From an uncultured bacterium (GTDB taxonomy: Bacteria > Bacillota > Clostridia > Lachnospirales > Anaerotignaceae): a stretch of DNA of 5,924 nt. The stretch is from contig CAJMNV010000114.1 of the NCBI GenBank assembly GCA_905214825.1, positions 1-5,924 on the forward strand. The letters run 5' to 3'. Below are positions 1 to 5,924 of the stretch, in pieces (within the stretch, counting starts at the first letter, position 1; each line of letters begins with the position of its first letter). Under the pieces are notes generated by a model. It was not told where the DNA came from and searched no databases. It saw nothing but the letters and a program-made list of their open reading frames with translations. A program made the position numbers and the translations under genes.

Positions 1-52
1 AAAAAGAAAAAGAGAGCCAACTGACTAATCAAAATCAGTTAGCTCTCTTTTT
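1..52 (-). terminator. Intrinsic terminator downstream of guaA
   Basis: Bases 11-24 pair with 35-48 to make a 14-position stem around a 10-base loop. The only irregular position is 18/41. Read on the minus strand it is a G-U wobble; read on the plus strand it is a C-A mismatch, so the hairpin is better formed in minus-strand RNA, the direction of guaA. On that strand the stem is followed by a T-rich run (complement of bases 1-10, interrupted once by C). A T run also follows on the plus strand (48-52), so it may serve a converging gene beyond the left edge as well. It lies about 98 bases past the guaA stop. Confidence 0.85.
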
Positions 53-69
53 ATGAATAATGAAAAAAT

Positions 70-87
70 GTTGCCATTTCGTTGCCA
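70..87. repeat. Paired GTTGCCA direct repeats, 11-base period
   Basis: GTTGCCA occurs at 70-76 and again at 81-87. The 11-base period puts both copies on the same face of the helix. On the minus strand it reads as TGGCAAC twice. Short tandem direct repeats beside an attachment core are typical of the arm-type sites bound by the N-terminal domain of tyrosine integrases. The repeat is directly visible; the integrase role is inferred. Confidence 0.6.
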
Positions 88-157
88 CAGAGGGCATCAA
101 ACCTTAGAAAACCCAGTCATTCCGGTCTTTTTCGGGCCTCTGAAATTATTCCCACTC
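70..157. other. Possible integrative-element attachment region at the guaA 3' end
   Basis: The last codons and stop of guaA (146-157, reading GAGTGGGAATAA on the minus strand) match the sequence known from the literature as an integration hotspot for GMP-synthase-associated genomic islands. Immediately outside the gene, bases 85-142 are visibly richer in G+C than the flanking DNA. They hold a short inverted repeat (CAGAGG at 88-93, CCTCTG at 137-142) and end at a pair of GTTGCCA direct repeats. This arrangement resembles the end of an island that uses a tyrosine recombinase. No recombinase gene or second copy of the core is visible in this window, so the element itself is inferred, and it could be an empty site or a scar. 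Confidence 0.4.
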
Positions 158-1684
158 AATGGTTGCAGGTGGTTTTGAAGTAATATCATACACAATACGG
201 TTAACATGTTTCACTTCATTTACAATACGCACAGAAACTCTATCCAAAACATCATAAGGAATTCTTGCCCAATCTGCTGTCATAAAGTCTGTGGTTGTCA
301 CACCTCTCAATGCAACAGTATAATCATATGTTCTAAAATCGCCCATAACCCCCACAGAACGCACATCAGTAATCACCGCAAAATATTGATTGATATTTCT
401 ATCCAATCCTGCTTTTGCAATTTCTTCTCTAAAAATTGCATCTGCTTCTCTCAATATTGCCAATTTATCTTCTGTCACTTCGCCAATGACACGAATACCC
501 AAACCAGGACCCGGGAAAGGTTGACGCCATACCAAATGTTCTGGCAGACCCAATTCCAAGCCCATTTGACGAACTTCATCTTTGAACAACAAACGCAAAG
601 GCTCAATCAATTCTTCAAAATCTACAACAGAGGGCAGACCACCAACATTATGATGAGATTTGATAACCGCAGAGTCTCCCAAACCACTTTCAATCACATC
701 TGGATAAATGGTACCTTGCACCAAGAAATCTACTTTACCAATTTTCTTTGCTTCATCTTCAAATACACGAATAAATTCTTCACCAATGGTTTTTCTTTTT
801 GTTTCAGGGTCTGTGATGCCTTTTAATTTATTCAAAAAACGTTCTTGTGCATTTGCTCTCACAAAATGAGAATCAAACAAACCATCAAACGCTGCTTCTA
901 CTTCATCACCTTCATTTTTTCTCATCAAACCATGGTCAACAAACACGCATGTCAACTGTTTACCGATTGCCTTAGAAACCAAAGCCGCAACCACGCTAGA
1001 ATCTACACCGCCAGACAATGCACACAATGCTTTGCCATCGCCTACTTGTGCTCTAATTTTTTGAATTTGGTCTTCAATATAATTGGTCATTGTCCAATCA
1101 CCGCTGCAACCACATACTTCATACAAAAAATTGTATATCATATTTGTACCCTTTGGTGTATGGTTTACTTCTGGGTGAAATTGTACACCATAAAAACCTT
1201 TTTCTGAACATTCAATCGTTGCCGCAGGACAAGTTGCTGTTTTTCCAGTAATACGGAAACCTTCTGGCAATTCTGTCACAAAATCAGTATGGCTCATCCA
1301 ACAAATTTCTGTTTCATCAATGCCTTTGAGCAATTTACTACTGGTATCAAATGTTACTTCTGTTTTACCATATTCGCTTTTTTCATTCGCATTGCCAACT
1401 TTGCCGCCCAAAGTGTATGCCATCAGTTGGCAACCATAACAAATCCCTAAAATCGGTACACCCAATTCAAAAATTGCAGGGTCACAGTGGGGGGATTTTT
1501 CGTCATAAACGCTATTTGGTCCACCTGTAAAAATAATACCTTTTGGATTTTTTGCTTTAATTTCTGCAATCGGTTTATTCCAAGGCATAATTTCACAATA
1601 CACATGATGTTCTCTGACACGTCTGGCAATCAGTTGATTATACTGTCCACCAAAGTCCAACACAATAATCATTTCATGGTTCAT
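146..1684 (-). CDS. guaA: GMP synthase (glutamine-hydrolysing)
   Basis: This cytoplasmic enzyme converts XMP to GMP using ATP and ammonia released from glutamine, the last step of guanine nucleotide synthesis. The 512 residues are the usual full length. Residues about 5-190 are a class I glutamine amidotransferase: GICYGCQ carries the nucleophile Cys82, and FHPE supplies His170 and Glu172. Residues about 199-387 are the N-type ATP pyrophosphatase domain, with the P-loop SGGVDS at 224-229. The C-terminal XMP-binding/dimerisation domain begins near RQPFPGPGLG (387-396) and ends in the normal family tail TIEWE. The start is Met1 rather than Met5 because GGAGG lies 6 bases upstream of Met1. The gene has its own promoter and a leader hairpin, and ends in a terminator. 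It follows the lysA-like gene on the same strand after 126 bases. No key residue is missing. Confidence 0.98.
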   Translation of the reverse strand: MNHEMIIVLDFGGQYNQLIARRVREHHVYCEIMPWNKPIAEIKAKNPKGIIFTGGPNSVYDEKSPHCDPAIFELGVPILGICYGCQLMAYTLGGKVGNANEKSEYGKTEVTFDTSSKLLKGIDETEICWMSHTDFVTELPEGFRITGKTATCPAATIECSEKGFYGVQFHPEVNHTPKGTNMIYNFLYEVCGCSGDWTMTNYIEDQIQKIRAQVGDGKALCALSGGVDSSVVAALVSKAIGKQLTCVFVDHGLMRKNEGDEVEAAFDGLFDSHFVRANAQERFLNKLKGITDPETKRKTIGEEFIRVFEDEAKKIGKVDFLVQGTIYPDVIESGLGDSAVIKSHHNVGGLPSVVDFEELIEPLRLLFKDEVRQMGLELGLPEHLVWRQPFPGPGLGIRVIGEVTEDKLAILREADAIFREEIAKAGLDRNINQYFAVITDVRSVGVMGDFRTYDYTVALRGVTTTDFMTADWARIPYDVLDRVSVRIVNEVKHVNRIVYDITSKPPATIEWE

Positions 1685-1690
1685 GATATT

Positions 1691-1695
1691 CCTCC
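1691..1695 (-). promoter_or_regulatory. Ribosome binding site of guaA
   Basis: The minus strand reads GGAGG followed by 6 bases and then ATG at 1684. This strong site fixes the start at Met1. The alternative Met5 would be 18 bases away, which is too far. Confidence 0.9.
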
Positions 1696-1726
1696 GTATC
1701 TTTTCGATTTTATTGCTATCAAGAAA

Positions 1727-1750
1727 AGTCGCTGCTAAAAAACGGCGACT
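1727..1750 (-). promoter_or_regulatory. Leader hairpin with U-run in the guaA 5' UTR
   Basis: AGTCGC (1727-1732) and GCGACT (1745-1750) form a 6-bp GC-containing stem. Two more positions inward pair in plus-strand RNA (one U-G wobble, one G-C); in minus-strand RNA the first of these is a mismatch. On the minus strand the stem is followed directly by TTTTCTT, the shape of a small intrinsic terminator. It lies between the predicted guaA promoter and the guaA start. It would therefore sit near the 5' end of the guaA mRNA, and it would also lie on any read-through transcript from the lysA-like gene. It could act as an attenuator, a 5' stabilising hairpin, or a weak terminator for the upstream gene. 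No known riboswitch core was recognised. Confidence 0.6.
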
Positions 1751-1762
1751 ATGTATATCTTT

Positions 1763-1791
1763 ATACTAACATAGCCCATCTGAATTGACAA
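1763..1791 (-). promoter_or_regulatory. Predicted sigma-A-type promoter of guaA
   Basis: On the minus strand, -35 TTGTCA (1786-1791) and -10 TAGTAT (1763-1768) are separated by 17 bases. A TG one base before the -10 makes it an extended -10. Transcription would begin near 1756, giving a leader of about 70 bases. The -35 lies some 20 bases past the stop of the lysA-like gene, so guaA appears to be transcribed on its own. A 6-bp inverted repeat (CTATGT at 1749-1754, ACATAG at 1769-1774) flanks the -10 and could be an operator, but it is short and in AT-rich DNA. Confidence 0.7.
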
Positions 1792-1810
1792 GCAAAATTT
1801 GTTGTGTCAC

Positions 1811-3061
1811 TCAAAACAATCCTGTCACATCTAATGTTGCAAAATAATCTTGTGGTGTTTCTGCTCTACGCAACAAAGTAACTTCTCCGTTTTCTTTCAA
1901 CAATAATTCCGCAGAACGCAATTTTCCATTATAATTGTACCCCATTGCATGCCCATGTGCACCTGTATCATGCACATACAAAATATCACCCATATCTATT
2001 TTGGGTAAATTTCTATCCACAGCAAATTTATCATTGTTTTCACACAAACCACCTGTCACATCATATATATGGTCACAAACCGCCTGCTCTTTCCCCAAAA
2101 CGGTAATATGATGATATGCACCATACATGGCGGGACGCATCAAATTTGCGGCACAAGCATCTAAGCCAATATATTCTTTATAAATATGTTTTTCATGAAT
2201 TGCCGTTGCCAGCAAAGCTCCATACGGTGCCAGCATATATCTACCCATTTCTGTAAAAATTGCCACATCGTCCATACCTGCTGGTGTCAAAACTTCTTCA
2301 TACACTTTTCTGACACCCTCACCGATTGCCATAATATCGCAAGCTGTTTCATCTGGTGCATATGGCACACCCACACCACCAGACAAATTGATAAATGCAA
2401 TATGAATATCCAATTCTTGATGCAATTCCACAGCAAATTCAAACAATATTTTTGCCAGTACAGGATAATATATATTGGAACTGGTACTGCTTGCCAAAAA
2501 AGCATGGATACCAAAGTGTTTTGCCCCTTTTTCTTTTAACATACGAAAGGCTTCTTTAAGCTGTTGTTTTGTCATACCATATTTTGCATCTTGTGGGTTA
2601 TCCATAATATCATTGCTAATTTGGAACACGCCACCCGGATTATACCGACAACTGACTGTTTCTGGTATGGGTGCAATTTTCTCAAAAAATGGAATATGTG
2701 TAATGTCATCAAAATTGATAATTGCCCCCAATTCTGCTGCCAATGCAAAATCTTCTGCGGGTGTCACATTGGAAGAAAACATAATTTCATGTCCTGTTAT
2801 ACCCACTGCTTTCGCAATCTGCAATTCTGTCAATGAAGAACAGTCCGCCCCACAACCTTCTTCTTTCAATATTTGTAATATTCCTGGTGTTGGTGTTGCT
2901 TTCACAGCAAAATATTCTTTAAATCCCTTGTTCCATGCAAAAGCCTCATTCACTTTTCTTGCATTTTCACGAATACCCTTTTCATCATAAATATGAAATG
3001 GTGTTGGATATGTTTGTATTATTTGTTGTGCTTGTTCCAAAGAAACAAAAGGTTTTTTCAT
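1811..3061 (-). CDS. lysA: Diaminopimelate decarboxylase family protein (fold-type III PLP enzyme)
   Basis: The family decarboxylates meso-diaminopimelate to lysine in the cytoplasm, using PLP. The length of 416 residues is normal. The N-terminal barrel has the PLP lysine in YFAVKATP (Lys54), CRYNPGG (138-144), KYG (160-162), a histidine in GIHAF (His186), the glycine-rich SGGVG (227-231), and EMGR (271-274) at the usual EPGR position. The C-terminal domain has LCENND (Cys340, Glu341), equivalent to the cross-subunit CES motif, and NYNGKLRSAELL. Several motifs depart from textbook LysA: HIGSQ is replaced by HAFLAS, GGG by SGG, and the Tyr of GAY by His369. It may therefore be a divergent LysA or a sister decarboxylase with another substrate. 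The start is supported by AGGGGAG (3072-3078), 10 bases upstream. A strong promoter precedes it, and no other lysine genes are visible. Confidence 0.8.
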   Translation of the reverse strand: MKKPFVSLEQAQQIIQTYPTPFHIYDEKGIRENARKVNEAFAWNKGFKEYFAVKATPTPGILQILKEEGCGADCSSLTELQIAKAVGITGHEIMFSSNVTPAEDFALAAELGAIINFDDITHIPFFEKIAPIPETVSCRYNPGGVFQISNDIMDNPQDAKYGMTKQQLKEAFRMLKEKGAKHFGIHAFLASSTSSNIYYPVLAKILFEFAVELHQELDIHIAFINLSGGVGVPYAPDETACDIMAIGEGVRKVYEEVLTPAGMDDVAIFTEMGRYMLAPYGALLATAIHEKHIYKEYIGLDACAANLMRPAMYGAYHHITVLGKEQAVCDHIYDVTGGLCENNDKFAVDRNLPKIDMGDILYVHDTGAHGHAMGYNYNGKLRSAELLLKENGEVTLLRRAETPQDYFATLDVTGLF

Positions 3062-3096
3062 TTGTTCTTATCTCCCCTCTGGCAAAATTTTGTATC

Positions 3097-3125
3097 ATTA
3101 TATCAAACTACATTCTCATTTTCAA
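3097..3125 (-). promoter_or_regulatory. Predicted strong sigma-A-type promoter of the lysA-like gene
   Basis: On the minus strand, -35 TTGAAA (3120-3125) and a perfect -10 TATAAT (3097-3102) have the optimal 17-base spacing, and a TG one base before the -10 gives an extended -10. The start would be near 3090, leaving a leader of only about 28 bases. That is too short for a lysine riboswitch, so control by that route is unlikely. Confidence 0.85.
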
Positions 3126-3157
3126 TGCCAGTGTATTGATTTTTAACAATATTTTGT

Positions 3158-3171
3158 TTTTTATATAAAAA
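3158..3171. repeat. 14-bp perfect AT palindrome between divergent promoters
   Basis: TTTTTATATAAAAA is its own reverse complement and sits between the minus-strand lysA-like promoter and the plus-strand kinase promoter. It could bind a dimeric regulator such as the downstream OmpR-family protein, or simply be a curved or UP-like A/T tract. It is made only of A and T in AT-rich DNA, so chance is a real alternative. Confidence 0.4.
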
Positions 3172-3195
3172 TTCTGTTACTTTATCATAATCATC

Positions 3196-3224
3196 TTTCT
3201 TTTTATTCAAATGCTGTGTATAAT
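3196..3224 (+). promoter_or_regulatory. Predicted promoter of the histidine kinase/response regulator operon
   Basis: A perfect -10 TATAAT lies at 3219-3224, with a poor -35 (TTTCTT, 3196-3201) at 17 bases. Transcription would start near 3231, about 37 bases before the kinase ATG. The weak -35 suggests a need for an activator. A near-perfect dyad (TTATTC at 3203-3208, GAATAA at 3232-3237) is centred on the -10 and is a candidate operator. The -10 is clear; the rest is inference. Confidence 0.55.
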
Positions 3225-3267
3225 GAAAATCGAATAAGAATATCCCATCGATTAAAGAGGGTTATAT

Positions 3268-4809
3268 ATGAAACGGCATTTCAAAAATATTGAACGACAT
3301 TTTACATTCATATTATATGATTTATTCAAAACCATACTTGTTTTTTTGGTTGCCACAACATTTGCACTTTGTTTGCAGGAAGCCGAATTCATAAAAGACA
3401 ATATATTTGGTGTATACATGTTGGCAGTTGCAATCACATCTTCTATCACTTGTGGCTATTTTTGGGGAATTCTTGCCTCCATTTTTGGTGTTATTGGTGT
3501 CAATTTTTTCTTTACATTTCCATACTTTGCACTGAATTTCACAATGACAGGCTATCCCATCACATTTGCAATACTGCTTTTCATGTCTACATTAACCAGT
3601 GCTTTGACTGCAAAAGTCAAGCAAGCCGCTGTATTATCTTCCGTGCGAGAAAAACAAGCCGAAACATTGAACTCTATGGGACGTCAGCTTTTGCGTGCAA
3701 ACAACATAGATGAAATATTGCAAATCACCGTAGACAGCATACATGATGCCAATTCATGCAGTATTGTGTTATACATGGGGGCTCCTTTAAATCCTGATAA
3801 AACAGTCAAAAAATATATCACTGAAAAAGACGAGCTTATTTTGGAAAGTATGTTAGAAAAACAAGTTGCCCAACAAGCATTTCAAAATGATAAAGCAACT
3901 GGCATCGGTTGCACAGAAGCCTCCCAAAATTGTCTGGGTACCTATATTCCATTTTCCAAATCAGACAAAGTTTATGGTGTAATAGGTCTATTATTTGCAA
4001 AAAAAAGTTATATCAACCAAGATATCATACAATTTGCAAATTTGATGGCAACACAAACCATCATCGCATTAGACCGCCAAGAAATCGTGGACGAATCACA
4101 AAAAATATTATTGGAAAAAGAAAAAGAAAAAATGCGAAGCAATCTTTTGCGTGCCATATCACACGATTTGCGTACACCCTTAACTTGTATATTGGGTTCG
4201 AGTGCCACATTGATTGAAAACAAAGAATTGTTACAAAAAGAAGAAGGTCTGCGTCTGCTTTCAGACATTCACCATGACGCACAATGGCTGATACAAATGG
4301 TAGAAAATCTACTTTCTGTCACAAAAATCAGTGGTGAAGGTGCCAAGTTGAAAAAACAAGAAGAAGTTGTGGAAGAAATTGTTGCAGAAGCAGTCGGCAA
4401 AATACAAAAACGCTTTTCTTCTGTTGATATTCGTGTGCGTGTACCAGATGAGTTACTTTTGGTTCCTATGGACGCCATGTTGATTGAACAAGTGTTAATC
4501 AATCTCATGGAAAATGCCATTCGACACTCTGGCTCTCAAAAACCCATATATGTCACCATCAAACATTTATGGAACCGTGTTTATTTTTCTGTTTTAGACC
4601 AAGGTATCGGCATTGAAACAGAACGATTGCCCCATATTTTTGATGGTACTACAAACAACAGCAAATCCTCCGACTCCTCTCGTGGACTTGGTATTGGATT
4701 GCCGATATGCAAATCTATCATCACTGCACATGGTGGTGAAATTCATGCAAAAAACAATGAAAATGGTGGTGCAAGTTTTATGTTTATATTGCCCATGAAA
4801 GGAGCTTAA
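3268..4809 (+). CDS. Membrane sensor histidine kinase, KdpD C-terminal-half type (DUF4118)
   Basis: This kinase autophosphorylates on histidine and should pass the phosphate to the regulator encoded next to it. The 513 residues match roughly the C-terminal half of KdpD (about 890 residues in E. coli). Four hydrophobic segments at about 18-38, 47-65, 66-88 and 96-115 form the DUF4118 membrane module. A GAF-like region spans about 140-270, and a charged helical linker 272-293. The HisKA H-box is SHDLRTPLT (His299). The ATPase domain has the N-box NLMENA (Asn416), G1 DQGIGI (444-449) and G2 GLGIGLPI (473-480). The N-terminal KdpD potassium-sensing and Usp-like domains are absent. Nothing upstream encodes them, and the start has a good site (AAAGAGGG, 6 bases before ATG), so this is an intact short protein, not a broken one. 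The ATP lid is serine-rich (FDGTTNNSKSSDSS). No transporter gene is adjacent, so the signal is unknown. Confidence 0.92.
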   Translation: MKRHFKNIERHFTFILYDLFKTILVFLVATTFALCLQEAEFIKDNIFGVYMLAVAITSSITCGYFWGILASIFGVIGVNFFFTFPYFALNFTMTGYPITFAILLFMSTLTSALTAKVKQAAVLSSVREKQAETLNSMGRQLLRANNIDEILQITVDSIHDANSCSIVLYMGAPLNPDKTVKKYITEKDELILESMLEKQVAQQAFQNDKATGIGCTEASQNCLGTYIPFSKSDKVYGVIGLLFAKKSYINQDIIQFANLMATQTIIALDRQEIVDESQKILLEKEKEKMRSNLLRAISHDLRTPLTCILGSSATLIENKELLQKEEGLRLLSDIHHDAQWLIQMVENLLSVTKISGEGAKLKKQEEVVEEIVAEAVGKIQKRFSSVDIRVRVPDELLLVPMDAMLIEQVLINLMENAIRHSGSQKPIYVTIKHLWNRVYFSVLDQGIGIETERLPHIFDGTTNNSKSSDSSRGLGIGLPICKSIITAHGGEIHAKNNENGGASFMFILPMKGA

Positions 4810-4814
4810 AAAGT

Positions 4815-5513
4815 ATGTCAGGAAAATTAAAAATATTGGTGGTAGAAGATGAAGAAGCAATCAGCAATTTTATTGCTACCACATTAAAAGCAAATGATTA
4901 TAATGTGATAATTGCACGTTCTGGTAATGAAGCACTGTCTATGTTGCCATCTCACTGTCTCGATGTTGCATTATTGGATTTGGGCTTACCTGACATAGAC
5001 GGCTTAGATGTACTCAAAAAAATACGGGAATGGTCAAATGTGCCTGTTGTTGTGGTTTCTGCTAGAACAGAAGAAGCCGACAAAGTCACAGCACTGGATT
5101 TGGGGGCTGATGATTATATTGCAAAGCCTTTTGGTACATCTGAATTGTTGGCAAGAATTCGTACTGCATTACGTCATGCGGCAAAAAGCGGAAATGGAAA
5201 TATTTCCAATGATGTGTTCAGTTTACCAGATTTGACCATCAATTTTGATAAAAGACAAGTAACTGTTTCTGGAAAAGATGTACACTTAACGCAAATTGAA
5301 TTCAAAATTGTATCATTACTTGCCAAAAGTGCTGGTCGTGTTTTGACTTATGATTATATCATCACAGAACTTTGGGGGCCTTATGCCATGAAAGACAATC
5401 AAATTTTGCGTGTCAATATGGCAAATATCCGCCGCAAATTAGAAAAAAATCCAGCACAACCTCGCTATATTTTCACAGAAGTGGGTGTAGGGTATCGTAT
5501 GGCAGAAGAGTAA
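4815..5513 (+). CDS. OmpR/PhoB-family response regulator, KdpE-like
   Basis: This is a cytoplasmic DNA-binding regulator, presumably phosphorylated by the kinase just upstream. The 232 residues are standard length. The receiver domain (about 5-122) has the acidic pair Glu11/Asp12, the phospho-acceptor Asp55 in LLDLGLPD, Ser82, and Lys104 in AKPF. The winged-helix domain (about 132-231) has the LTQIEFKIV segment, recognition helix RVNMANIRRKLE, and the C-terminal hairpin ending VGVGYRM. It most resembles KdpE. The gene starts 5 bases after the kinase stop. Its ribosome site AAAGGAG (4798-4804) lies inside the end of the kinase gene, 10 bases before ATG, so the two are co-transcribed and probably translationally coupled. 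A terminator follows at once, so the operon has just these two genes. The KdpE name describes similarity only, since no kdpFABC target is in view. Confidence 0.93.
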   Translation: MSGKLKILVVEDEEAISNFIATTLKANDYNVIIARSGNEALSMLPSHCLDVALLDLGLPDIDGLDVLKKIREWSNVPVVVVSARTEEADKVTALDLGADDYIAKPFGTSELLARIRTALRHAAKSGNGNISNDVFSLPDLTINFDKRQVTVSGKDVHLTQIEFKIVSLLAKSAGRVLTYDYIITELWGPYAMKDNQILRVNMANIRRKLEKNPAQPRYIFTEVGVGYRMAEE

Positions 5514-5520
5514 TTTCATC

Positions 5521-5559
5521 AAAAACCATTTGTTTGTAAAACAAATGGTTTTTCTTTTT
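5521..5559 (+). terminator. Intrinsic terminator of the two-component operon
   Basis: Bases 5521-5535 and 5539-5553 form a perfect 15-bp stem with a 3-base loop (GTA), followed by a T-rich run to 5559. It begins 8 bases after the response regulator stop. The A run at the 5' foot means it could also work on the minus strand. Confidence 0.93.
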
Positions 5560-5564
5560 GCAAT

Positions 5565-5597
5565 AAAAAAGCGATATGGTATCACATACCATATCGC
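5565..5597 (-). terminator. Intrinsic terminator of the aldolase gene
   Basis: Bases 5571-5582 and 5586-5597 form a perfect 12-bp stem with a 3-base loop (CAC). On the minus strand it is followed by six T residues (5570-5565). It begins 18 bases past the aldolase stop. A T-rich stretch on the plus side (5599-5621) may also let it act as a back-up for the converging operon. Confidence 0.92.
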
Positions 5598-5615
5598 CTA
5601 TTTATTTTTTATTTT

Positions 5616-5924
5616 TTATTTCATAGAATCCACAGAACCAATGACATTTTTGATTTTGTCTTCTACCAATTCTTGAATCAATGTTCTTGCCGCCCCCATA
5701 TAACCACGAGGGTCAAAAGCAGAAGGATTTTCACCAAAAGATTTTCTGATTGCTGCTGTCATAGCCAAACGCAAGTCTGTATCCATGTTGATTTTGCAAA
5801 CAGCCATAGAAGCCGCTTTTCTCAACATTTCGGCAGGGATACCTTTTGCACCATCAATCTGACCACCATATTCGTTGCACATTGCAACACAATTCTGATC
5901 AACAGAAGAAGCTCCATGCAAAAC
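5616..5924 (-). CDS. fba: Class II fructose-bisphosphate aldolase, 3' part (truncated by window edge)
   Basis: The enzyme is a zinc-dependent cytoplasmic aldolase of glycolysis and gluconeogenesis that splits fructose 1,6-bisphosphate into dihydroxyacetone phosphate and glyceraldehyde 3-phosphate. The last 102 residues are present. They begin VLHGASSV, which contains the conserved zinc-ligand histidine region, then DAKGIP-like DGAKGIP, then KINMDTDLRLAM, the phosphate-binding NxDTD segment, and FDPRGYMGAAR near the end, all typical of the class II family. The frame is open to the window edge: the TTG at 5919-5921 is an internal leucine codon, not a start, and the preceding codon is Val. The gene converges with the two-component operon and has its own terminator. 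Promoter and start lie beyond the window. Confidence 0.95.
   Translation of the reverse strand, partial: VLHGASSVDQNCVAMCNEYGGQIDGAKGIPAEMLRKAASMAVCKINMDTDLRLAMTAAIRKSFGENPSAFDPRGYMGAARTLIQELVEDKIKNVIGSVDSMK

Noticed and set aside
206..826. Long plus-strand open frame of 206 codons opposite guaA
   Set aside because: It lies wholly antisense to a clearly conserved gene. Its product is rich in Cys, His and Phe with no domain, and it has no ribosome site, so it is a shadow of guaA codon use.
1685..1756. Purine riboswitch in the guaA leader
   Set aside because: The leader is only about 70 bases and shows a single hairpin. The three-way junction and its conserved core of a purine riboswitch are not present.
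2475..2990. Plus-strand open frame of 171 codons opposite the lysA-like gene
   Set aside because: It is entirely antisense to a well-supported gene, and no promoter, ribosome site or recognisable domain was found.
3062..3090. Lysine riboswitch or T-box ahead of the lysA-like gene
   Set aside because: The well-placed promoter leaves a leader of about 28 bases, far too short for either element.
3268..3330. Kinase gene as a frameshifted or truncated full-length kdpD
   Set aside because: The 206 bases upstream carry promoters and no KdpD N-terminal coding, and the ATG has its own ribosome site, so the short form is the native gene.
5919..5921. TTG as a start codon for a small 101-residue protein
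   Set aside because: The frame stays open to the window edge, and the codons before it spell the conserved Val-Leu-His-Gly of class II aldolase, so the TTG is an internal leucine.

Overview
The window is AT-rich. It has strong Shine-Dalgarno sites, sigma-A-like TTGaca/TATAAT promoters and intrinsic terminators, and the protein families point to a low-GC Gram-positive anaerobe, most likely of class Clostridia. That placement is inferred from style and family resemblance, because no rRNA or other marker gene is present. About 90% of the window is coding, and no RNA gene or CRISPR array was seen. No complete mobile element was seen.

Layout, left to right: (1) an intrinsic terminator and a short GC-richer stretch downstream of guaA, with paired GTTGCCA direct repeats that look like integrase arm sites, so this may be the edge or scar of an element that uses the guaA 3' end as its attachment site; (2) guaA, GMP synthase, minus strand, with its own promoter and a leader hairpin; (3) a diaminopimelate-decarboxylase family gene (lysA-like, divergent motifs), minus strand, with its own promoter; (4) a 206-base divergent intergenic region holding promoters in both directions and AT-rich dyads; (5) a plus-strand two-gene operon encoding a membrane sensor histidine kinase, equivalent to the C-terminal half of KdpD, and a KdpE-like OmpR-family response regulator; (6) two perfect hairpins back to back, ending the two-component operon and the converging gene; (7) the 3' end of a class II fructose-bisphosphate aldolase gene on the minus strand, cut by the window edge.

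Functionally this is mostly housekeeping metabolism: GMP synthesis, lysine or meso-diaminopimelate metabolism, and glycolysis. A signalling pair is inserted between these genes. The kinase lacks the N-terminal KdpD sensor and Usp-like domains, and no potassium transporter gene is next to it, so its signal and targets are open. I found no convincing undescribed system. The best leads are the possible guaA attachment site, the orphan truncated-KdpD pair, the guaA leader hairpin, and the altered active-site motifs in the decarboxylase.
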